7,750 nt of DNA from Hyphomicrobiales bacterium (lineage in GTDB: Bacteria; Pseudomonadota; Alphaproteobacteria; Rhizobiales; Xanthobacteraceae): NCBI GenBank assembly GCA_023266695.1, contig JAHFPO010000114.1:1-7750 (forward strand), given 5' to 3'. Positions 1 to 5,907 of this stretch are shown here, in pieces. The notes below the pieces were generated by a model. The model ran no database searches and was not told the origin of the DNA. It saw only the letters and a program-made list of their open reading frames with translations. Made by a program: the position numbers and the translations under genes. Every line of letters starts with the position of its first letter. Position 1 is the first letter of the stretch.

Positions 1-1
1 C

Positions 2-415
2 GTGCTGCCGGTCGATGCCGTGGTGGCGCAAAGGTTCGGGGCGAACGCCCCCTCGCGGGTCGTTTCCGTCGACGCGGTCGGGCCCGAGGACATGATCCTC
101 GACATCGGGCCGAAGAGCATCGAGCGCGTGATCTCGACGCTCGCCCGCTCAAAGACGCTCCTATGGAACGGACCGTTCGGCGCCTTCGAGCTTTCGCCCT
201 TCGATGCCGGCACCATCGAGGTCGCCGAAGCGACGGCGGAACTCACCGTCGCCGGCAAGCTTATCTCCGTCGCCGGCGGCGGCGATACGGTCGCGGCCCT
301 CCATCAGGCTGGCGTCGCCGACCGCTTCAGCTATGTCTCGACGGCGGGCGGAGCCTTCCTCGAATGGCTGGAAGGCAAGGCGCTTCCGGGAGTCGAGGCG
401 CTGTGGGTAAGGTAA
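2..415 (+). CDS. pgk: Phosphoglycerate kinase, C-terminal part (5' end outside window)
   Basis: This is the last 137 residues of a protein normally about 400 residues long, so the start lies upstream of the window; the GTG at base 2 is an internal Val codon. Phosphoglycerate kinase interconverts 1,3-bisphosphoglycerate + ADP and 3-phosphoglycerate + ATP in cytoplasmic glycolysis and gluconeogenesis. The fragment is the nucleotide-binding C-terminal domain. It shows LPVDAVVA (fragment residues 2-9), WNGPFGAFE (55-63, the family's WNGPxGxFE), the glycine-rich GGGDT loop (92-96) and the closing STAGGAFLEWLEGKALPG block (113-130), which matches the family's STGGGAxLExLEGKxLPG. The frame is intact to a TAA stop. 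The downstream neighbour is aldolase, a common glycolytic pairing. Identity is very secure. Confidence 0.97.
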   Translation: MLPVDAVVAQRFGANAPSRVVSVDAVGPEDMILDIGPKSIERVISTLARSKTLLWNGPFGAFELSPFDAGTIEVAEATAELTVAGKLISVAGGGDTVAALHQAGVADRFSYVSTAGGAFLEWLEGKALPGVEALWVR

Positions 416-451
416 ACGGGCGCGGTCTCCCACACCAAAAACCGAGCTGGC

Positions 452-457
452 TATAAT
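452..457 (+). promoter_or_regulatory. Possible -10 element (TATAAT) for the aldolase gene
   Basis: The spacer of 84 bases between pgk and the aldolase contains a perfect TATAAT at 452-457, which stands out in GC-rich DNA. It would give a leader of roughly 35 bases before the ATG at 500. No TTGACA-like hexamer sits 16-18 bases upstream, and the TG of an extended -10 is off by one position. This is therefore a candidate only; the aldolase could equally be read through from pgk. Confidence 0.3.
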
Positions 458-499
458 CGCGGCTGAACAACCCGTCCGAGAATCAAGAAAGAGGGTCCG

Positions 500-1525
500 A
501 TGAACCTCGCTGAGCTCCACAAAGTCGCGCTCGCCATGGTCGCGCCCGGCAAGGGCATCCTCGCCGCCGACGAGAGCACCGGCACCATCAAGAAGCGCTT
601 CGAGGCGATCGGCGTGGAATCCACCGCCGACAGCCGGCGCGATTATCGCGAGCTCCTGTTCCGCTCCACCGAGGCGATGAAGAACCACATCTCGGGCGTG
701 ATCCTCTTTGACGAGACCATCCGCCAGACCGCCCGCGATGGAACCCCGCTCACGAAGGTGATCACCGCCGCCGGCGCCATCCCCGGCATCAAGGTCGACA
801 AGGGGACAAGGCCGCTCGCGCTCTCGCCCGGCGAAGTCATCACCGAGGGCCTCGACGGCCTGCGCGAGCGTCTCATCGAATATCGCGGCCTCGGCGCCAA
901 ATTCGCCAAGTGGCGCGCCGTCATCGACATCGCTCCCGGCATTCCAACCCCGAACTCGGTCACGGCCAATATGCACGCGCTCGCGCGCTATGCGGCGCTC
1001 TGCCAGGAGGAAGACATCGTGCCGATCGTCGAGCCCGAGGTGCTGATGGACGGCGACCACGACACCGATCGCTGTTACCAAGTCACCGAATGGGTGCTGA
1101 AGACGCTCTATCAGGAACTCGACGTGGCGCGCGTAGAGCTCGAGGGCACGGTGTTGAAGCCCAACATGGTGGTCCCCGGCAAGAAGTGCGCGAAACGCGC
1201 CACGGTCGAGGAGGTGGCGGAGAAGACCGTGCGCGTGCTCAAGGCCTGCGTGCCCTCGGCCATACCCGGGATCGCGTTCCTCTCCGGCGGCCAGTCGGAT
1301 GAGGAAGCGACCGCCCATCTCGACGCCATGAACCGGATCAAGGGGCTGCCCTGGAAGGTCACCTTCTCCTATGGCCGCGCCTTGCAGGCGGCGCCGCAGA
1401 AGGCCTGGTCCGGCAAGGCCGAAAACGTGGCGGCCGCCCAGCGCGCCTTCGCGCACCGCGCCCGCATGAACGGTCTGGCGACGCTCGGCCAGTGGAAGAG
1501 GGAATTGGAGAAGAAGGCCGCATAA
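500..1525 (+). CDS. Class I fructose-bisphosphate aldolase
   Basis: The 341-residue product is a Schiff-base (metal-independent) aldolase that cleaves fructose 1,6-bisphosphate to dihydroxyacetone phosphate and glyceraldehyde 3-phosphate, or runs in reverse for gluconeogenesis. It resembles the animal-type class I family along its whole length. It has GKGILAADESTGTIKKRF near the N-terminus with D24, GIKVDKG with K98, AKW with K137, IVEPE with E178, the Schiff-base lysine K220 in LKPNM, and LSGGQSDEEA at 261-270. These correspond to rabbit aldolase D33, K107, K146, E187, K229 and S271. The C-terminal tyrosine of animal enzymes is absent; the protein ends in a charged ELEKKAA tail. The ATG at 500 is preceded by a purine-rich AAGAAAGAGGG ribosome site. 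It follows pgk, consistent with a glycolysis/gluconeogenesis unit. Symbols vary for this family (fba, fda, fbaB), so none is assigned. Confidence 0.97.
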   Translation: MNLAELHKVALAMVAPGKGILAADESTGTIKKRFEAIGVESTADSRRDYRELLFRSTEAMKNHISGVILFDETIRQTARDGTPLTKVITAAGAIPGIKVDKGTRPLALSPGEVITEGLDGLRERLIEYRGLGAKFAKWRAVIDIAPGIPTPNSVTANMHALARYAALCQEEDIVPIVEPEVLMDGDHDTDRCYQVTEWVLKTLYQELDVARVELEGTVLKPNMVVPGKKCAKRATVEEVAEKTVRVLKACVPSAIPGIAFLSGGQSDEEATAHLDAMNRIKGLPWKVTFSYGRALQAAPQKAWSGKAENVAAAQRAFAHRARMNGLATLGQWKRELEKKAA

Positions 1526-1535
1526 TGTTCATTTG

Positions 1536-1563
1536 GTCATCCCGGTTCCTCCGCCGGGATGGC
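1536..1563 (+). repeat. Intergenic hairpin after the aldolase gene
   Basis: GTCATCCCGG (1536-1545) pairs with CCGGGATGGC (1554-1563) around an 8-base loop: nine Watson-Crick pairs and one G-T pair. It lies 10 bases after the aldolase stop. No T-run follows the stem, so it is not a canonical intrinsic terminator. It could protect the 3' end of the mRNA, act in Rho-dependent ending, or be a REP-like palindrome, since GTCATCCCGG-type palindromes recur in many alphaproteobacterial genomes. The right arm can also pair with 1593-1601 (see the next inverted repeat). Confidence 0.6.
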
Positions 1564-1592
1564 GCCAGGTGAAGCCAAGCCCCGGTTTTGCC

Positions 1593-1621
1593 GCCATCCC
1601 GCGCCATCGGTCGGGTCATGG
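1593..1621 (+). promoter_or_regulatory. Inverted repeat over the start codon of the ThiE-like gene
   Basis: GCCATCCCG at 1593-1601 is a perfect 9-base complement of 1555-1563 (CGGGATGGC). CCATCCCG (1594-1601) can instead pair, with a two-base bulge, with CGGG (1612-1615) plus ATGG (1618-1621), which includes the likely start codon. The pairings exclude one another. The complementarity is seen directly; a regulatory role in translation of the downstream gene is inference. No thi-box (TPP riboswitch) consensus is visible here. Confidence 0.35.
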
Positions 1622-2277
1622 ATCGACGTCAAAGCGAGCCGGAACAGCTGAAGCCGGGGTTTGTCCTGGTGAGCCCCGTGATCGAGGACGCGGAAAGCTT
1701 CGCGCCCAAGCTCGCCGCCGCCTGCCGCGCCGGCGCTGTGGCTGCGGTCATTCTCCGCCTCTCTTCCGCCGGCGACGCCGATCTCCTCGCCCGCGCGCGT
1801 GCGCTCGCGCCGGCGGCCCAGGCGACCGGTGCCGCTTTCCTGCTCGACGGCCTCCCGCAGCTGGTGGTCCCGGCTGCCGTTGACGGCGTTCATCTCGGCG
1901 ACTCCAAGGCCATCCCGTACGCGAAGTCGGTGCTCAAGGAAAATTACATCGTCGGCGCGGGCGGCCTCGCCAACCGTCACGATGCCATGGTCGCCGGCGA
2001 GAGCGGCACCGACTATGTGCTGTTCGGGGAACCGGACGCGGCCGGACGACGGACGCTTTTGCCGGCGCTGGTCGAGCGCGTCACCTGGTGGGCGGAGCTG
2101 TTCAAGCTGCCCGCGATCGCTTACGCCGGAAATCTCGACGAGATCGAAACCCTGATACGGGCGGGCGCCGACTTCATCGCCCTCGGCGAGGAGGTGATCT
2201 GGAACTCGCCCGCGGGCCCCGCGGCCGCGCTCGCCGCGGCATCGGTCCGGCTCGATGCTTCGGAGCCGGTGAAATGA
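1618..2277 (+). CDS. Divergent ThiE-fold protein (thiamine phosphate synthase-like, probably not a true ThiE)
   Basis: The 219-residue product has the (beta/alpha)8 look of the ThiE/TenI family. DGVHLGD is at 89-95 and SGTDYVLFGEP at 129-139, equivalent to DGVHLGQ and GADYVxxGP. The catalytic signature is eroded. The QxRxK motif reads ILRLS (45-49), the ND pair of the IINDR strand reads DG (77-78), the metal-binding acidic residue after VHLGQ is replaced in GDSKAI, and the TxTK phosphate loop is absent. It probably binds a phosphate ligand or has another role; TMP synthase activity is doubtful. The ATG at 1618 is chosen because the only upstream in-frame start is a TTG at 1588, within the repeat-rich spacer; the ribosome site is weak in either case. 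The stop overlaps the next start (ATGA, 2274-2277), implying translational coupling to the Sel1 protein. The fold is secure, the function is not. Confidence 0.8.
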   Translation: MDRRQSEPEQLKPGFVLVSPVIEDAESFAPKLAAACRAGAVAAVILRLSSAGDADLLARARALAPAAQATGAAFLLDGLPQLVVPAAVDGVHLGDSKAIPYAKSVLKENYIVGAGGLANRHDAMVAGESGTDYVLFGEPDAAGRRTLLPALVERVTWWAELFKLPAIAYAGNLDEIETLIRAGADFIALGEEVIWNSPAGPAAALAAASVRLDASEPVK

Positions 2278-3266
2278 TCTCGATCCGGCGACTGATTGCG
2301 CTTGCCGTCCTCGGTTTCGTTGTCGCCGTCGCGAGCCATGCGGAGGCTGAACAAAAACAGCCCGCCGCCAAGCCGGCGCCGAAATCCGCCACCCAGTCCG
2401 CTCCCAAACCGGCTCCGTCGGTCGATCTCGCCTATGGCGCCTACCAGCGCGGCTTTTATCTCACCGCCTTCGCCGAAGCCATACGCGCGGTCGAAGAAAA
2501 CAAGGATCCCAAGGCGATGGCTCTGCTCGGCGAGCTCTATCTCAACGGTCTCGCCGTGAAGCCCGATGAAAAACTCGCAGCCGATTGGTATCGCCGCGCC
2601 GTCGAGCGCGGCGACCGCGAGGCCATGTTGGAGCTCGGCGTGCTCTATCAGCAGGGACGCGGGGTCAAGAAGGACCGCGACGAAGCGGCGCGTCTCTTCG
2701 CCGCCGCCGCCGAACGGGGAAATGCGCCGGCCGCCTACAATCTCGCGCTCCTCTATATCGAGGGACAGGTCTTCGCTCAGGACTACGCCGCCGCCGTGCG
2801 CTGGTTGCGGGTAGCGGCCGAACGCGATCTCGGCGACGCCCAGCATGCGCTCGCGCTTCTCTACAAGGAAGGCAGCGGCGTCCCCAAGGACCCCGCCGAA
2901 GCGGTGCGCTGGCTCGCCCGCGCGAGCGCGCTCGGTCACGTGCCGGCCATGACCGAATATGCGATCGCGCTGTTCAACGGCGACGGCGTAGAGAAGGACG
3001 AAGCGCGCGCAGCGGCGCTCTTCCGTCGTGCCGCGCTCAACGGCGGTGCGGTCGCGCAGAACCGGCTGGCGCGGATTCTCGCGGCCGGACGCGGCCAGCC
3101 GAAGAACCCGGTCGAAGCCTGCGCCTGGCATCACCTCGCGCGTGAACAAGGCCTCTCCGATCCCTCGCTCGATATCGGCTGCAACGCGCTCTCCCCCGAC
3201 GACCAGGCCGCCGCCGAGCGGCTGATGCGGAGCTGGGAGGCGGGAGCCGCGCCGCCCCGCACTTGA
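2274..3266 (+). CDS. Secreted Sel1-repeat (TPR-like) protein
   Basis: The 330-residue product begins with a signal peptide: basic ISIRR, then a hydrophobic stretch at 7-20, and probable cleavage after AEA at residue 25. A Lys/Pro/Ala-rich linker (about 26-49) follows. Six back-to-back Sel1 repeats of exactly 36 residues occupy residues 78-293, and a short tail contains a lone Cys in DIGCN. Sel1 repeats form stacked helical pairs that hold partner proteins. In alphaproteobacteria such exported proteins often serve envelope assembly or signalling; the partner here is unknown. The start at 2274 is preferred over upstream in-frame codons because it yields the signal peptide and the ATGA overlap with the ThiE-like gene. 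The predicted location is the periplasm. No enzymatic motif is seen. Confidence 0.9.
   Translation: MISIRRLIALAVLGFVVAVASHAEAEQKQPAAKPAPKSATQSAPKPAPSVDLAYGAYQRGFYLTAFAEAIRAVEENKDPKAMALLGELYLNGLAVKPDEKLAADWYRRAVERGDREAMLELGVLYQQGRGVKKDRDEAARLFAAAAERGNAPAAYNLALLYIEGQVFAQDYAAAVRWLRVAAERDLGDAQHALALLYKEGSGVPKDPAEAVRWLARASALGHVPAMTEYAIALFNGDGVEKDEARAAALFRRAALNGGAVAQNRLARILAAGRGQPKNPVEACAWHHLAREQGLSDPSLDIGCNALSPDDQAAAERLMRSWEAGAAPPRT
2505..3152 (+). repeat. Six tandem Sel1 repeats encoded within the secreted protein
   Basis: Six units of 36 codons (108 bases) run without gaps over residues 78-293. Each unit carries the Sel1 pattern A-xx-LG-x-LY-xx-G-x-GV-xx-D-xx-(E)A-xxW/LF-xxA-A-xx-G. Unit starts read DPKAM, DREAM, NAPAA, LGDAQ, HVPAM and GAVAQ. 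Unit 6 (ILAAGRGQPKN, then ACAWHHLA) is the most divergent, as expected for a capping repeat. The repeats have diverged at the DNA level, so this is an old protein repeat and not a recent DNA expansion. Confidence 0.9.
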
Positions 3267-3283
3267 CGCCGACCGGCTGCCGC

Positions 3284-3301
3284 TGGCACCTGAGCGTGCC
3301 A
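3284..3301 (+). repeat. Short inverted repeat upstream of efp
   Basis: TGGCAC (3284-3289) and GTGCCA (3296-3301) form a perfect 6-base stem with a 6-base loop in the 55-base spacer before efp, ending 20 bases before its ATG. There is no T-run. It may be a weak hairpin in the leader or a chance palindrome. No convincing promoter accompanies it: TTGACG at 3263-3268 has no recognisable -10 at the right distance. Confidence 0.3.
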
Positions 3302-3321
3302 CTCCAATCCTGGGATCAGCG

Positions 3322-3885
3322 ATGAAGATCAACGGCAACGAGATCCGGCCCGGCATGGTCATCGAATACGACGGCTCGCTCTGGGTCGCCGTGAAGGCCA
3401 TGGCGGTGAAGCCGGGCAAGGGTCCGGCCTATAATCAGGTCGAGCTCAAGAACGTGATCGATGGTCGCAAGCTCAACAACCGCTTCGGCTCGGACGAGCG
3501 GGTCGAGCGTGCGCATCTGGAACAGAAGGATTTTCAATATCTCTACAAGGAAGGCGACCACCTCGTGTTCATGGATCTCGACAGCTACGAACAGAAGGAA
3601 CTGACCGAGGACTTCGTCGGCGAGCGCGCGGCCTTCCTGCAGGACGGCATGAAGGTCACCCTCGAAATGCACGGGGAGCGTCCGATCGGCATCAAGTTGC
3701 CCGACCAGGTGGTGCTCAAGATCGTCGAGGCCGACGCGGTGGTAAAGGGTCAGACCGCGGCCTCCTCCTACAAGCCGGCCAGGCTCGAGAACGGGCTCCG
3801 GGTCCTGGTTCCTCCCTTCATCGCGGCGGGGGAGAAGATCGTGGTCGATACCAACGAAATGACCTACGTCCGCCGCGCGGAGTGA
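3322..3885 (+). CDS. efp: Translation elongation factor P
   Basis: The 187-residue product is full length for bacterial EF-P, which enters the ribosomal E site and relieves stalling at consecutive prolines. The N-terminal KOW-like domain carries the loop KPGKGPA (30-36), whose tip lysine K33 corresponds to the E. coli residue (K34) beta-lysylated by EpmA; a lysine-modifying system is thus expected elsewhere in the genome, and none is in this window. Two OB-type domains follow, with the family's FxDxxxYEQ-like stretch FMDLDSYEQ (83-91), LPDQVVLKIVEAD (126-138) and the C-terminal VDTNEMTYVRR, matching the EF-P ending. GGGA, six bases ahead of the ATG, serves as the ribosome site. It lies 55 bases after the Sel1 gene and 41 bases before the inositol monophosphatase gene. 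Identity is secure. Confidence 0.97.
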   Translation: MKINGNEIRPGMVIEYDGSLWVAVKAMAVKPGKGPAYNQVELKNVIDGRKLNNRFGSDERVERAHLEQKDFQYLYKEGDHLVFMDLDSYEQKELTEDFVGERAAFLQDGMKVTLEMHGERPIGIKLPDQVVLKIVEADAVVKGQTAASSYKPARLENGLRVLVPPFIAAGEKIVVDTNEMTYVRRAE

Positions 3886-3886
3886 T

Positions 3887-3913
3887 CTCATCGCCCTCCT
3901 CACGATGAGGGCG
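3887..3913 (+). repeat. Two overlapping, mutually exclusive inverted repeats between efp and the phosphatase gene
   Basis: CTCATCG (3887-3893) is the exact complement of CGATGAG (3903-3909), with a 9-base loop. CGCCCTC (3892-3898) is the exact complement of GAGGGCG (3907-3913), with an 8-base loop. The two 7-base stems share bases and cannot form together. They start just after the efp stop and end 13 bases before the next ATG. No terminator T-tract is present. Confidence 0.45.
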
Positions 3914-3926
3914 GCTTGCAGGCGCC

Positions 3927-4715
3927 ATGATTCGCTCCGCCCTCATCAATGTGATGGTTGCCGCCGCCCGCAAGGCGGGCCGCGTGCTCATCCGCGACTT
4001 CGGCGAGGTCGAGCAGCTGCAGGTCTCGCTCAAGGGACCGGGCAATTTCGTCTCCGCCGCCGACCGCCGCGCCGAGGAGATTCTGCATATTGAGCTTTCC
4101 AAGGCTCGCCCCGGCTTCGGATTCCTGATGGAGGAGCGCGGCCGCATCGAGGGCAAGGACCGATCGAACCAATGGGTGGTCGATCCCCTGGACGGCACCA
4201 CCAATTTCCTCCACGGCATCCCGCTGTTCGCGATCTCGATCGCGCTGGTGAAGGACGGCACTGCGGTCGCCGGCGTGGTGTTCAATCCGGTGAGCGATGA
4301 GCTCTACGTGGCCGAACGAGGCCGCGGCGCCTTCCTCAACGACCGGCGGCTGCGCGTGGCGGCCAGGCGCGAGCTCACCGATTGCGTGGTCTGTTGCGGC
4401 ATTCCGCACCGCGGCCGCGGCGATCTCGCGCTGTTCCGCAAGGAGCTCGCCGCGGTGCAGGAGCGCGTCGCCGGCGTCCGGCGCACGGGTGCGGCGGCGC
4501 TCGATCTGGCCTGGGTCGCGGCCGGGCGCTTCGACGCCTTCTGGGAGCGCGGACTTTCGTCCTGGGACCTCGCCGCCGGGCTCGTGATCGCGCGCGAGGC
4601 GGGCGGCATCGTCACCGATCTCGACGGCGGCGACGAGGTGCTCGACAAGGGCTCCGTGATCGCCGGCAACGAACTGGTGCATCGCGCGCTCATCGCCGTC
4701 CTTACTGCCGCCTGA
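3927..4715 (+). CDS. suhB: Inositol monophosphatase family protein (SuhB-like)
   Basis: The 262-residue product is a Mg-dependent, lithium-sensitive-type phosphatase that hydrolyses myo-inositol 1-phosphate and related sugar phosphates in the cytoplasm; in enterobacteria SuhB also aids rRNA antitermination. Visible signature elements are KGPGNFVSAADRRAE (36-50), the metal-ligand pair EE (69-70), WVVDPLDGTTNF (83-94) with D86 and D89, and the second signature SSWDLAAG (211-218) with metal ligand D214, followed by REAGG. The length is standard. The start at 3927 puts the first helix in register with the family, with a modest AGG four bases upstream. The spacer from efp holds overlapping inverted repeats. 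The physiological substrate cannot be read from sequence, so the symbol is by family resemblance. Confidence 0.92.
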   Translation: MIRSALINVMVAAARKAGRVLIRDFGEVEQLQVSLKGPGNFVSAADRRAEEILHIELSKARPGFGFLMEERGRIEGKDRSNQWVVDPLDGTTNFLHGIPLFAISIALVKDGTAVAGVVFNPVSDELYVAERGRGAFLNDRRLRVAARRELTDCVVCCGIPHRGRGDLALFRKELAAVQERVAGVRRTGAAALDLAWVAAGRFDAFWERGLSSWDLAAGLVIAREAGGIVTDLDGGDEVLDKGSVIAGNELVHRALIAVLTAA

Positions 4716-4747
4716 CTGGCGCCGTCATTCCGCCGTTACCGCCCGGC

Positions 4748-4776
4748 ATTTCATTTTCGCCCGCCTGTGCCATAGT
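4748..4776 (+). promoter_or_regulatory. Candidate extended -10 promoter for the motor-like gene cluster
   Basis: TGC followed by CATAGT (4768-4776) fits an extended -10 (TGn + TATAAT-like, four of six matches). A weak -35 (ATTTCA, 4748-4753, three of six matches) lies 17 bases upstream. A transcript would start near 4783 and give a leader of about 20 bases to the ATG at 4804. The -10 lies mostly in the loop between the arms of the 4756-4787 palindrome. This is a suggestion from position and motif only. Confidence 0.3.
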
Positions 4777-4787
4777 CGGCGGGCGAA
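4756..4787 (+). repeat. Perfect 10-base palindrome before the MotA-like gene (possible operator or hairpin)
   Basis: TTCGCCCGCC (4756-4765) and GGCGGGCGAA (4778-4787) are exact reverse complements separated by 12 bases. The right arm ends 16 bases before the ATG at 4804. There is no T-tract on either strand after the stem, so it is a poor intrinsic terminator. It could end the phosphatase mRNA by another route, fold near the ribosome site, or be a binding site for a dimeric regulator overlapping the candidate promoter. Confidence 0.6.
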
Positions 4788-4803
4788 CGCATGGATAAGG
4801 CCC

Positions 4804-5904
4804 ATGGCGCGCGACACCGACTTCTTCATCAAAGTCTCCTCGCCCCGGATCTTCCTCGTCCGGATGCTGGTGTTTCTCATCCTGGTCGCGCTCGGCGCGG
4901 TCCTGCTCTATCGCCAGATCTGGGCCGCCTTCCTCGCCAATCCGGGTCTCAACGGCATCATCCTCGGCGCGCTCTTGATCGGCATCGTGATGACGATCCG
5001 GCAGGTGCTGCGGCTGTTCCCCGAGGTCCAGTGGGTCAATGGATTTCGCCTCGCCGATCCCGGGCTCGCGGTTTCGCGGCCGCCGGTCCTGCTCGCGCCT
5101 ATGGCGGCGCTCCTCGGCGACCGCATGGGCCGCATGTCGATCACGCAATCGACCATGCGCGGCATCCTCGAATCGATCGGCACCCGCCTCGAGGAGGCGC
5201 GCGACGTGGCGCGCTATCTCACCGGCTTGCTCGTCTTCCTCGGCCTGCTCGGCACCTTCTGGGGCTTGCTCGAGACGGTCGGCTCGATCGGCAAGGTCGT
5301 CCAATCGCTCGAGATCGGCGCCGACGCCGGCCGGGTGTTCGAGGACTTGAAGAGCGGGCTTGCCGCCCCGCTCGGCGGCATGGGCATCGCCTTTTCATCC
5401 TCGCTGTTCGGGCTCGCCGGCTCGCTCGTCCTCGGCTTTCTCGATCTGCAGGCGGGCCAAGCGCAGAACCGCTTCTACACCGATCTCGAGGACTGGTTGT
5501 CGACGACGGTGCGCGACCTCGGCGGCGGCGCGGGCGAGGGAGCAGCCGCGGGCGGCGGCCGGATGGCCGAAGTTCTGCCGAATTTTATGGTCGAAGAATT
5601 CGTGGCGGCGATTGCGCGCCTCGAACAAGCGTTGCGGCCGGTCAGTTCCATGGCGCCCATTCCGGTCGAGCCGATCACGGCGGCGATCGACCGGCTCGAA
5701 CAGGTGGTCAAGGAGTCCGGTTCCCAGCGCGCCGCAAAGGCCATGGTGCAGCTCGCCGAGAGCCTGCAGAATCTCGTTCAGCACATGCGATCCGAGCAGC
5801 AGATGCTGCGCGATTGGGTCGAGGCCCAGGCCGGGCAGCAGAACGAGATTCACAGACTGCTTGAGCGGCTCACTCGCATCGAGGCCGGCACCGAGCGGAT
5901 GTAA
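4804..5904 (+). CDS. MotA/TolQ/ExbB-type channel subunit with cytoplasmic coiled-coil tail
   Basis: The 366-residue product is an inner-membrane protein with four apparent membrane helices (about 17-36, 49-67, 138-160, 190-213), MotA-like in number. A cytoplasmic loop of some 70 residues lies between helices 2 and 3. Helix 3 carries GLLGTFWG (147-154), the TolQ/ExbB/MotA signature with a pore-lining Thr; helix 4 is preceded by a glycine/serine-rich LGGMGIAFSSSLFGLAG (190-206). A Gly/Ala-rich hinge (240-252) leads to a long helical, Glu/Gln-rich tail (about 262-362) that looks like coiled coil; flagellar MotA, TolQ and ExbB lack such a tail. The start at 4804 has a nearby AAGG. The MotB-like gene follows after 3 bases, so the two are probably stator partners coupling ion flow to work on the cell envelope. 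It is not flagellar by context, and the driven process is unknown. Confidence 0.87.
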   Translation: MARDTDFFIKVSSPRIFLVRMLVFLILVALGAVLLYRQIWAAFLANPGLNGIILGALLIGIVMTIRQVLRLFPEVQWVNGFRLADPGLAVSRPPVLLAPMAALLGDRMGRMSITQSTMRGILESIGTRLEEARDVARYLTGLLVFLGLLGTFWGLLETVGSIGKVVQSLEIGADAGRVFEDLKSGLAAPLGGMGIAFSSSLFGLAGSLVLGFLDLQAGQAQNRFYTDLEDWLSTTVRDLGGGAGEGAAAGGGRMAEVLPNFMVEEFVAAIARLEQALRPVSSMAPIPVEPITAAIDRLEQVVKESGSQRAAKAMVQLAESLQNLVQHMRSEQQMLRDWVEAQAGQQNEIHRLLERLTRIEAGTERM

Positions 5905-5907
5905 GCC

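Noticed and set aside
161..1456. Long open frame of 431 codons on the - strand opposite pgk and aldolase, and similar ones of 432 codons at 2121-3419 and 5395-6693
   Set aside because: Each lies antisense to clearly recognised genes, spans gene boundaries, and has low-complexity Arg/Gly/Ala/Glu/Asp-rich sequence without any family motif. The near-equal lengths look accidental; high GC content keeps stop codons rare.
1536..1563. Canonical intrinsic terminator after the aldolase gene
   Set aside because: The stem is good but is followed by GCGCCAGG and not by a T-run.
1526..1617. TPP riboswitch ahead of the ThiE-like gene
   Set aside because: The conserved thi-box sequence (CTGAGA and the downstream ACCTGATCTGG-type segment) is not present; only CCCGG-rich inverted repeats are seen.
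3263..3291. Promoter for efp with -35 TTGACG at the end of the Sel1 gene
   Set aside because: At 17-18 bases downstream the sequence reads GCACCT or CACCTG, which does not resemble a -10 hexamer.
4791..5864. Frame-shifted + strand open frame overlapping the MotA-like gene
   Set aside because: Its product is Arg/Pro/Ala-rich with no membrane segments or motif, whereas the frame starting at 4804 gives a coherent channel protein.
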